NCBI GenBank assembly: GCA_027575765.1
Contig: JANBPT010000340.1
Location: 1 to 43,136, forward strand
Length of the DNA: 43,136 bases
Direction: 5' to 3'
DNA from: Tieghemiomyces parasiticus
Lineage: Eukaryota; Kickxellomycota; Dimargaritomycetes; Dimargaritales; Dimargaritaceae
Of the stretch, positions 24,801-35,089 are shown piece by piece; within the stretch, counting starts at the first letter, position 1; each line of letters begins with the position of its first letter. Made by a program: the position numbers and the translations under genes. The notes under the pieces were generated by a model. That model was not told the DNA's origin, searched no databases, and was given only the letters and a program-made list of their open reading frames with translations.

Positions 24801-27185
24801 TGGCCCCTTACCACTCTCTTTCACCTTCACCTTTCCTGTGGTTAGCCAGCCAGAACTCCCCATGTCTGCTGCGTGGGTAGATCCGTCACTCCTTCGCCCC
24901 GCATCGTCTTATGGCCCCCGCCCGAGGCTGGATCACCCCCTACGAGCGCTGTTTTGTAGCGTACCCGTCGGACCGCCGGGTTTACCACTCCGCCCTTCTC
25001 TATTTACCTCGTCTACAGCCCAAGTGAACGACCAAGCCGACTTTTGTCCTCCCACATACATCCTAGCTAATATCTCTCAACTACAGCATGATAGGTACCT
25101 TTATCGCACAAAGATTACATACCACAGGGTCATCGCCTTCGTAGTAGAAACCGTTATGCCATCTACGCCCCGACTTCTGAGTATGCAATAAATATGCCCT
25201 ATTTAGTAGCCCGATTTCCTTTGCTATGGGCCCAAAGATATGGGCATGGTAGCCTCCCATTGTTCTCTCTCTTGACGAAGCCGGGTGATGAGTTCCAGTA
25301 GTTGCACAAGACACACGCCTATGTCGGCTGGTTGCAAACGAAGGGGATGATTTCAGTCATGAGTCCATCAATGGGACGGCAGTCGGAGTGGTGGGTCGAA
25401 GGATGAGGAGGGATAAGCACACGATGGATTTACGTACCCCGCCCCCTTCCTCTTCTTTTTGGGGGGGGTGTTCATTTCAAGCGGTAGGCCCGGTGCCAGT
25501 CACGTCGGGCCAGGGGCGGGGCTGCTTCTTGGCATCATGTAGGAAAGAACATTCGGCTGAGGTGGCAGTGACAGGGGTAGAAGGGGACGGTCGGTATGGA
25601 GGTAGGATGTGAAGTTTTAGTTTACCCTCCTTGCCTCAGACCCACCCAGTCATCCTCCGACACTGGCTCCTCACTTGAAGGCCTAACCCTAGTTGATGAA
25701 GTATGGCGGGTACAGGAAGTGCCAATTAGGTCCCTTATCCGTCTTCCCTGCCCCCCCCCTGGAGGAACTAGTTGGTACAAGTTCTCTATAGTACAGTCTA
25801 TTCGTCGCCCAGCCTTATGAGGCGACTCTTGTGAGGAGTGCACCACGTGACCTATCGGTGGGGGACGGGGCGATGCGGCGGGCGAGATGAACATTAGGAT
25901 GTGGAAGGGAGCGGGGCAGTAGCAAGTACGTTTTCACTTGAATGGTGACAGGGACTAGCTCCCACCTTTCCCCCCCCCTGAAGATTTGACGACGTAGCCG
26001 TTCAGGGCGCCTGCCTGAGCCTTGGCTCCGATTACTAAAAATACATTACATTCTAATAGGGGGGGAGGGCCTTTTTACAAGCCCATTGTGACCCCATCGC
26101 CCGACCGCGGTGGATTCAGGGGGAAAAAGAAGGGGGGTATGGTGGGGTGGCCGCTTCTAAAAATAGACGGACCAGGCTGCCTACTCTATTGCTCTTCGCG
26201 GCCGGCAGTAGCGTGAGGGTCTAAACGATCGCAAGTAATTAAAACAGGGATGGAGCTGCGACCGTCTTAGGTTTGGCGGGATGAAGGTAGGAGGCGAGGC
26301 GAACCCACCGGCAATAAGTCATTCGACCGGGGCTGTTCACAATTTGCCACTCCCATGATCCACCCATGTTGACCACACCCTGCCAGTGGCGAAACACAAC
26401 CGGTTATACGTCAGTCACTGGGGGGCGCCCGTATTCATCGCGATGCCGGTATAGGCGATAGATGAGTGATCGCAGTCTTGCAATCGAGGGCCAACGGTGG
26501 GCCGGCCTGATAATTAGGACGCTTTCCTAGGTAAGGGGTTCAAGGTAAGGCAGGGACAGTGAGGGGCTAGTCATCAGTTCGTAGAGAACAGAAAAAGGGT
26601 ATGCTTCAGCAGACTACCCTACAGGTGACGCAAAGCCGACATGGTCCAAAAATGATGTGGGGCATCTATTCTTCCCCATAACACCAAGTCAATTCTACAA
26701 TGACGACCCAGACAAGTATTCAAAATCGGTACAACCCCAAGGTCGGAAAAGCAGATAGGGATCGGGTGAAAGGGTAGCTATAGTCACCAGCGAAATGGTG
26801 GAGAGTGAGACCACATAGCCTATAGTACGCCGCCGACGGTGTGATACGGGACGTGATACAGGTCAGCCGCCCCTGCTTTCCTATTTCCGGCTGAGGTTAT
26901 ACTTCGCACCTAAAGGGGGGGTAGAGGGAGGTTGCACCAGTCACGTATAAGGTTTGACGGAGGGGCTGTGCGCGTACTTGGTTTCCTCGACATCTTAGAC
27001 TTTGACTGAGGGTAGATCAGATCTTGGGAGAGTTGTGGGGGAGGGGTTTACCACTCTCCTGGTCCCCATCCCAGACGTTCAGGTTAAGCGAATAGAGTCT
27101 TAAAAATCCCTAGACGGATTAGCTAATGCGACGGAAGGTTCTGCCACAAGTCTAGCTATTTACTGGGGTATGGTTGTCTTGCCTC

Positions 27186-27320
27186 CATTATTTTTATTGT
27201 TTTTTTTTTCGAAAGACGGCGCCAAGAAACCCCGCACTTAAGTCAACGCGCGGCGAAAATTGCCCATCACCAGCGACTATATTTCTATTGTAATTATATT
27301 TTTTTCTAAAAAAAAAACTT
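27186..27320. other. AT-rich island with T10 and A10 tracts
   Basis: A T10 run (27200-27209), AT-rich sequence from 27282, and T7-CT-A10 (27299-27317), which could form a small hairpin, stand out against the surrounding mixed composition. Nothing nearby identifies a transcript. It might be a promoter, a replication origin or a transposon end. Confidence 0.5.
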
Positions 27321-29549
27321 ACCCGTGGCGCTGGCAAGCAGCAAAACAATTACGCTGAACCAGGTAGTCCTAGTCTCCGTCGACCATAGAAATCCTCACC
27401 AGCGTAATCACCCACGGGGTAGACGGTGGATTACTTTAATTAATAAAAGACAATAAGCCATCGCCTGCGAAGAAAAACTGGCCATCGGGACCAAGTGGCC
27501 CGCCAATTCGGCTCCATGTCAACCAGCGTCACTTCTTTTGCTGACCTTTGTAAGCTCGGGAGATAAACGGGAAAAAACAACAACTATGGCATCAAGGCTC
27601 ATAATGGACAGGTGCAGATGTTGGAGAAAATGAAGGTATACGGAAGGGGGAGATGAGAGTAGAATGGCGCAGTAGAGATGGAAGCGGGGCGATCAAACTA
27701 AAAATAGCTTTAGGCGCCGCCCCACCAACTATATTGACTAGGCGATAGAATGTAGTGAGGGACCAAAGCAGCGGCTGGAATGGGGTGCACCGGATAAGAG
27801 CAACAGCTAACAATTGCCAGGCTATATGGGAGGAAAGGGGAGGGGGAGCGGTGGTGCATGGGACGCGGACAACAGGTGCTCTGGAGCGTAACACCGAGAG
27901 AGTAAACAGGGGAAACGAGAGTAGGGGGGTGGCTCTCTGCGAGGCTGAGTATGACACGGACCAGACCACCCAAAGGCGCCGGATGGTGTAATCAAGGCGC
28001 GTCCAATCTTTGTGTGGCTAATCTGGACGGGTGCACACGTCTAACCCCAACTAGCGCCCCGGGTGGTGACATGAGCGGACCGGGAGTGGGGAGAGAGGGG
28101 ATGTATAAAAATTTAAACGAGGGATGACGGGTGAGTTGAGTAAGCGCAGGCCCGAGGTTTTGGGGGGGGGGTGATGGTTGCCAGGTTCTGTCGTATAGAG
28201 GGGGGAGGGTGGCACATAGCTACTTCAAGTGGGAATTCTATCAAGCCCACCACCTGTAGATAAACAGGAGAAATGTCACAAAAATGGAGAGCCCTTTGTA
28301 CGGGTCTGATGTAATGGGAAGCGTGGCGAATGAAAATGGTGGCGGTTTAAGTATTCATAGGTCTAATAATAACGCATGGTGGCTGCCATGTGTGTCCCTA
28401 GGAGAACGCCATCAGTGGTGCCAGTCACTCCTAAGGTGGCCCGCCGATTAACATGCTCGGAGAAAAGGTGAGTATTCAAAGGAGATGAGGGTCCAAGCCG
28501 CGAGGCAATTCGGTAGGTGTAGCTAAAGGAGGAGGGTGGCAATGTGGCTTATCGAGGCGATGGTGCTCCGGGCGTAGGTCAGCCTTGTCACTTATTTTTA
28601 GGGGCATGGTAGCCCGAATTCCCCTCGGCTTATCATATTGGCCTGACAGGCATGCCTGGTAGGCATGGTGGGGATCTGGGCTTATGGAAACTTGATACTC
28701 TACTGTAACCTAGGGGTTGGCTTCTAAGCCTCACCGCGCCTGCCCATTACCCGACAGGGTTTCAATCCCCCTTTCTTCCCAACCCCATCTCCTACGCGCA
28801 TCGTGATAGCCAACGATCATTAATGATTACCCATTTTAAGATTGGAACGTGACTATTCGCTTATGCTCACTACACCTCATCCGTTTGCAGCAAAGGTTTC
28901 TGTCCTAGCCAGCCGGAGAGTGAGTGGTAGAAGCAAAGGGGGAAGGGGAGTACGTGAAGGATGCAAGCCAAGCGGTGTTGTGGAAAAAAAAACATTCATG
29001 AACATCCGACGCGGTGGTCGCGAACTTATCTCCGTAAACACGTAACCTCTTGGCCATCCCACCACGTACGATAAGACCCAGGCCTCCAGAATTGGGAGCG
29101 CGAATCTTGGGATTTCAACTAGAGTCGCGTCTAAGTTGACAGGAGAGGGCAGATCAGGGTGCAAGGTCACGGAAACAGGAAATCTCAAAAGGAGTTTTGG
29201 CGGGTAGGTCACAGCTGGTCGACCGGCGTGACGACTACAAGGGGGGGGGGAGGAAGATTAATACGATAGCTAGAAAAGTGGCGCGTGATTAAGGTGTGTA
29301 GAGATAGGAAAGAAAAGGCACAGCGGTGGTTTGCCCTAATCCCTCGTTTTTTTTTGTGGGGGAGGAGGTATCTGCAATCCGCGGCAGGTGACAAGAGGCT
29401 GGTCCATCTATCGTCGAGTCTGGTTCTCTATGGGGCTGTCACCAGTTCATCGGGAGATGTGTCGTGATGGAATCATGCTACGCCATCCCCTCATTCACTA
29501 CTCACATACATCCCCCATTTTCCTTCATTGCCTGGTTGTGATCGGTAAT

Positions 29550-29567
29550 GGTGTGTGTGTGTGTGTG
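29550..29567. repeat. (GT)9 microsatellite
   Basis: Nine perfect GT units in a region without genes. No repeat units or duplicated flanks are visible around it. Confidence 0.9.
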
Positions 29568-32500
29568 AAGGGACAGAGGGAGGGCGGTCCTTGTGGCTGG
29601 AGTTAATGATTTGCAATGGCCTGTCACTCGTCCGATCCCTTCCTGGACGCCCTTTACTATCCCCGTAGACGCGGCCGCGACCGTCAGTTCCACCGCGTCC
29701 CGGGGGAGGCTTCGATACACGTTAGTAGATTGGGCCTATCGGTTAGTAGATGAATTGCTACGGCCAACCCATTTACCTACCTTCTTGCTCAATTTTCGGG
29801 ACTCGAAGAAGGGAACTTGTATCGAAGGTGATATAGATGGTAGATAAGAAAATGCAACACGTAACCTCGCCCGCGTGATAGCGGATCGATGGGGACCAAA
29901 TGATGAATAGATGGAGGGGCGCTCGCCACTCGACGGTCTGGGGCTGACCCTGAGTAGTTGAGATGTATGAGATTTCTCCTGGTCAGCCTTTATCTGGCAA
30001 AAAACACCTTGATGGCTACGCCGTTCGTGGTGCGCGCGTAATATGACCGTCCAAACGGATGGCATTTATATTCGGCTGATGGGTGCAGCACGCGGTAGGG
30101 TAAGGAAGGGGAGGTGAGGACAACGAAGATGAGGAGAGGGGGATGCTACCCTAAACAGGTAGGGGGCCTGTATTAAGGTCCGAAGGATGCCGGCCTTGAA
30201 GACGGCCTAACCGGTGGTAGGCAGCTGTGACATCTTTTGCGCAATATAGGTTGATGATAAAATGTCAATGAGATCGACCGTAGCGTTGAATTATTTTGAA
30301 AGTTGAAGCCAGGGGCCTGCGCATGACCCTCTCCTCTGTTGAACCTGTCTCCACAGGGGGATAATTGCAAAAAAGTAAAAATGATCGAAAGGGCATCACA
30401 TACAAATTCACGTAATAGGCCTGGGTGACCATATTGGTGGTTACCGAAAAGGGACACAACACCTACGCACTTGCTCTTCGTTACGCACTCGGTCAATACA
30501 ACGACAGTGTATGGTAATTAGGGCCAAAAGACGATAGCCCTCGGGGCGAAGACAGGAAAAGGGTCCAGACCCAAGGGGTTCACAACTGTTGAGCCAAGTC
30601 ATGTGGGATCGGGGCCCTTGATGCGAGAAAGGCAGGAAAAAGGGGGAGTCCAAGCGGTAGGATCGGGAGAATTAGATGGTAATAACAGCGATGGCGGAGG
30701 GAGAGTGGAGGGGAGATGCAATGGTTAAGGTGCCTTGTATGGAAACACTGGGTCTGAATTAGTGGTACCAACGCCAACAAGGGGGAAGGGGCCGTCAACC
30801 GGATCCCGGGGGGTGAGCCAGGGTCGCGGGAGGCCATCCGACAAGGTTTGCTGCCGTGCAGTCATGACAAGGGTCGCTAACCGGGGTCGCGGTGCGCTGT
30901 ACCATACGGAGCCTGCGTGTCTCTTAACGGTGCGGAATCAGTAAGAAGCCGTTCGAGAGGGCAAACCCTCGTAGGATGTCAAACTGACCCCTGTCGCACT
31001 ACGATGACACGCCTGGCACGAATCTCCAGCTCGACCGGGCCGGTATGTCTCTTCTCCTTGGACACCTTCACAATCACTACGTGCCCCTACCCTCCCCCCC
31101 TCCCCTTGATCGCTTGATATACGGAGGTGGCGGCTATGCCGACTCCCATTCAGGTGTGTATGTGAGTGCCTACCCGTTCCGCCGTTGTACGAAACTACCA
31201 CCACCCCAATCACGCATGGCGTGCGTAAATTACGACCCACATGTCCCAGCCTTTGACGCTTAATTCGGCAGTCCGACGATATTCGGTTTACTCGCAAGCA
31301 TACCCACCGATTCAACACATACATTGGCCCGTCATATGCCACTCGGACACGCTTCCTGTATAGCGTTCACCGTGAAGGGGAAGGGGGCAGGACTTTGAAC
31401 ACCTTCACCAAGACCCGCCACCGTTCGCCCCTACATTTCGATAATGCGAGGATGGTGGCGCAAGCGACTTGGAAGTGGGGTTGGTTATACGGGATGACAC
31501 GAAAGACGAGAACCAACTCGATCATTTGGAACTTCTCGTCCTCTACCTTCACACTTGGCCCCGTTGTTTGGCATCTTCAATGCATACGCGGGTTGATCCA
31601 AACCTCTGTAGAGGGTCAGTGTGCGCCCCGCTTCGTTATACACCTCACCCATCACGCTCGAGGCTGAACACCGCCGGGGATTTTTGTCATACTCTCTGTT
31701 GTGTTTCCTACCTAACCCACCATTTAATCAATAGGAGCCGACGAAAGAAAGGAGGGGTCGCAAAGTCAGCGTGGTAATGGTCAAGTGGGGAAAGGGGAGG
31801 GAAGGTACCTCCTCCCTCCTGACGTCGTAATTCGGGAAGTGATAGTGAAACATTATTGGGCGGGTGGGGGAGGCGTGGTTGCCAAAAGACACGAAGCCGG
31901 TAGGCTTCAGGGATACAGTTTGGGTAAACGAATTCAGTCGGCGAGTAAAGATGAGGGGGGTTCGATACACAGTAGGCAAAAGAGCCGCAGGTAGCACGTT
32001 AGGCCCATGTTGCGTATTGGTAATGAGGTCGATTTCGCGATAGATTGTGTACAACAGCATCTCGTTAGAAAATAAAGAAAAAGGGAATCGACAGAAACCC
32101 CTGCGTTGCGGTGGAAATGCTGGCTACGTGGTATCAGGAGTTACTGCCTTTCTGACGCTAACAACGTAGGTCTCCCTAGACCACATACATTTTTAGGCGG
32201 CTGTCAACATCACTCTCGTCATCGAGTTGGAGAGAGCAGTAACGTTGGCAATGCACGTTCGGTAAAAGGCAGCTCGCAGACGCTCCCACTCGAAATGGGT
32301 AGCGTCGGTAGTACAGATAGTAAAAGTTGTGGGCGGAAATTGCATACGCAGCCCGGCGTCGCCACTGCCTTGCTTTAACTGTATACTTGGCCACCACCAT
32401 TATGCACAATGTGCACCTTGGTCGTGACCCGGCCGTCATGTGTGGAGCTATAGGGGTGGAGAGTGATATTAAGGGAACCCGGCGAGACTGGCGCTGGGAT

Positions 32501-33290
32501 AAGAGCGGGGCGCACTACGACATGTACGTTCATGTACGGCGATGTGACCCTCATGTGTCTACTTTCGGAGGCTGCAGCGCTTGGTAGCCACGGGTACCTC
32601 TGCCCAGCCATTGCTCCTGAACCCAGAAACATCGGCAGTACGGATTAAGACAGGAAAAGAGGGGCTGTAAAATGCGGGTCTAGGTGAGGGGTTTGCAGCG
32701 GGCCATACTGCAAGGGATACTGAACATCAAAATAATTGGCCATCAAGGTCGGTGACCTGTTGGCCAGGGAGAACCTTGGCTGACAGTGCCTTCCTGCCAT
32801 TTGGGTAATCGGCCAGCCCCGCATCCCCTTCTCGGAGAGGTGTGGCGATGCGACCAATATCAATCGAGATTCTACACCAGAGCAGCGAGGAAAGCGTGGA
32901 TGACTAGCCAACATCACAGCATCACCACGGTACGCACTGATAACGTTGTCCACTCCCTCTCCTCCTCCTCCCTACGCAAGATATAGTATGGGGTTGGAGA
33001 TGATCTCGGCCCCGCTCCAGGCCTTGGGGCGGCCTTCGTCTGCTTAGGAAAGCAATGCCATCTGGTCCTTTGGCAACGAGTGGATGTGACGCGGGCTGGC
33101 GGTGCGGTAAGCAGGCAGGTCCATCCTTAATGGATAGATAGACGCCGTAGAAACACACCTAATAATCGACGCGGCCAAACGAATATACGGGGGCTAGGCG
33201 TGAAGCCACGGGGCCACAGCCGTATTAGGCAAGAGGGATCGCTGCTACCGCGGAACGTCGCGATCGCCACCCTCCACCTCCCCGCACTAG

Positions 33291-33970
33291 TTCTTTTCTT
33301 TGGTCTTACCTCCCACCAATCCTCCCGCCACCCCACTTTTCAGCCATAGGCCCCGCTTGTCGACAGGCCCTGGCTCCCTTGTCCTACGTTACCTGGGCGC
33401 GGCCCACCACCCTCTTTTTTTTCGCCAGGCTCTACTAATCGCCGTGCGGTGTTTCCCGGCGTGTACTCCCCCTCTCCCTTCTTTCCGGCCTCAGTGTGGC
33501 GGGCCCCCGTCTGTCGGTGAGCATCTGTATGCCCCTTCCCGTATTCCGTGCCCCTCGCTTGTTGTCTTGGCCCGCCGTTGCCTCTCCCCCCTCCCAAACC
33601 TATTTAACCGAACCGGCCGCCTCCTGCCCCATGATTTGGCATGCCGCTCACCAACCCCTCTTTTAACGCCTCCTCCTTTCTCCGACACTCGTTTTCAAGC
33701 CGTTGGCCTCTCGTGGCTTTATTTCACGGTTGCTCTTGCTCCAGCTTAATCGACCTCCCAAGCGGTGTCACTTGCGTCCCACGACCGGCCTACAGCAGCT
33801 ACCCTCAGTTTTCTTGCACGCCGTGTCCAGCCTACTGCTCCACGCACTGGCTCGACTTAAACCGCCATTTCGCGCCAACTCTTCTACCGCTCTTCCTCCC
33901 TGCGATTTCTTTTTGTCTTGTAGGCCGGCCCTACCCCTCATCGCCTCGTTCGTTTTTCTACCATCTCACT
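33291..33970 (+). promoter_or_regulatory. C/T-rich upstream region of the phosphatase gene, possible 5'UTR intron
   Basis: The plus strand is C/T-rich for nearly 700 bp up to the start codon. A strong 3' splice site, TTCTTTTTGTCTTGTAG, ends at 33923, and a GTGAGC at 33517 could be its donor, giving a 5'UTR intron of about 400 bp. The frame stays open upstream to an ATG at 33641, but that extension encodes only low-complexity residues typical of translated C/T-rich DNA and is not accepted as coding. Confidence 0.5.
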
Positions 33971-35089
33971 ATGCTCGTCCGTTCGCATCCCGCCCACTCC
34001 AACGTCAGCTCTTCCTACTCCTTGAAGCCCAAGTTTTCGATTGACGCGTTGACAAAGACTCGCGCCATGGCATCCTCCGACGTGCACTCCCTCCGCCGCA
34101 AGCGGAACGCCAAGAACCTGGCTCTCCACCTGGAAACCCCGGCCATCGCCTTGCTCAAGCAGGCCGACCGGGACACCCACTCCCATAGCGCCCCCGCCAC
34201 ACCCGGGCTCGGTTCGATGCCCTTCACCCCGGTGTCCGCCGATACCGGTGTCATTGGCTATTCCGAGTCCACCTACAAGCACGAGCCCATGAACATCCTG
34301 CCCGGCCTCTACTTGGGCGATGAGCACAACGCCGCCAACGGGGGCGTCTTGGAGCGCCTCGGGATCCGCTACATCCTCAACGTGGCCCGGGAGGTAGAAA
34401 ATCCTTACCGGCCGCGCGCCGCCAGCGTCGCCAGTGGACTGGAGCTGACCGACGTTTCTCGGGTCGCCAGCCGCCCCCTACGCGCCATTTCCTTTGATCA
34501 CCTGGCTCCGGCTCCGGTCGACGAGCCAGCCATCACCGTCACGTCTGGTACCCACGCCATCACCTACAAAAAGTTCGCCTGGACCCACTCCCAGAACGAC
34601 CTCAGCGATTACTTTGAGCAGGCCTTCGTCTACCTCGACCAGGCCCGGGAGGCGGGTCATGCCGTGCTAGTACACTGCCAACTGGGCGTGTCGCGCTCGG
34701 CCACCCTGGTCATCGCCTACGTGATGCGCACTCTGCGCCTGAACGCCCAGGCCGCCTACCAGTTTGTCAAGGCCAAGTCGCCCAACGTGTGCCCCAACCT
34801 CAACCTGATGTACCAGCTAATTGACCTTGAGAAGAAGTTGCAGCTAACCACCAGCGCCTTCGCAATCTCCCAGGGGTCCGAGCTTTCCTCAGCCGCGACA
34901 ACTCCCCCACCCCCGCCCTCTGCCATGGCCCCGACCTTCCAGTTCCCAGCCTACAGCCTCCCAGCCAAAGAGGACAGTTTTCGGCCGCCTTCGCCCGGCC
35001 TAAGCGTCGACGGTTCCGAGCGCACATTATCGGACTCTCGCGACTCCTCCGCCAGAAACTCCCCGGTGGACGTGAAACGCTTTGCCTAG
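33971..35089 (+). CDS. Dual-specificity protein phosphatase, MAPK-phosphatase type (Msg5/Pmp1-like)
   Basis: A 372-residue intronless protein from ATG 33971; a second ATG in a strong context (GCCATGG, 34066) would give 340 residues. The catalytic domain covers about 105-295. It starts MNILPGLYLGDEHNA (107-121) and LGIRYILNVAREVENPY, then has FAWTHSQNDLSDYFEQAF. The active-site loop HCQLGVSRS has C236 as nucleophile and R242 as phosphate-binding arginine, followed by ATLVIAYVMR and SPNVCPNLNLMYQLIDLE. The layout matches fungal MAP-kinase phosphatases, which remove phosphate from both Thr and Tyr of the MAPK activation loop. An insert of about 50 residues (145-195) separates the first strand block from the WTH motif. 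The flanks are Ser/Pro-rich; the basic stretch LRRKRNAKN near 41-49 could be a kinase-docking site. The general acid is not obvious; D210 is the nearest candidate. Confidence 0.88.
   Translation: MLVRSHPAHSNVSSSYSLKPKFSIDALTKTRAMASSDVHSLRRKRNAKNLALHLETPAIALLKQADRDTHSHSAPATPGLGSMPFTPVSADTGVIGYSESTYKHEPMNILPGLYLGDEHNAANGGVLERLGIRYILNVAREVENPYRPRAASVASGLELTDVSRVASRPLRAISFDHLAPAPVDEPAITVTSGTHAITYKKFAWTHSQNDLSDYFEQAFVYLDQAREAGHAVLVHCQLGVSRSATLVIAYVMRTLRLNAQAAYQFVKAKSPNVCPNLNLMYQLIDLEKKLQLTTSAFAISQGSELSSAATTPPPPPSAMAPTFQFPAYSLPAKEDSFRPPSPGLSVDGSERTLSDSRDSSARNSPVDVKRFA

Larger units (their letters stand above)
18819..33290. other. Gene desert of about 14.5 kb
   Basis: I read both strands and found no reading frame resembling a known protein, no chain of short exons with consistent splice sites, no tRNA or rRNA, no CRISPR-like array and no long repeat. 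The base composition is mixed rather than AT-rich. Scattered C/T-rich patches on the plus strand (about 19500-19560, 19750-19800, 20630-20830, 24790-25020) and G/A-rich patches (about 27840-28200, 28920-28990, 30600-30720) resemble the promoter tracts of the known genes. Long G or C runs recur. It could hold noncoding RNAs, decayed transposons or genes too degraded to recognise. Confidence 0.5.

Noticed and set aside
27665..27700. tRNA A-box-like TGGCGCAGTAGAG
   Set aside because: No matching B box (GGTTCRANNCC) at the right distance and no cloverleaf pairing; the similar match at 37645 fails in the same way.
18819..33290. Desert as a centromere
   Set aside because: There is no AT-rich core or tandem array that I can see, so nothing supports this beyond the lack of genes.
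33641..33970. 110-codon upstream extension of the phosphatase
   Set aside because: The sequence is translated C/T-rich leader (Ser, Pro, Leu, Phe, Cys) and contains a strong 3' splice site at 33923; the start at 33971 or 34066 is more plausible.
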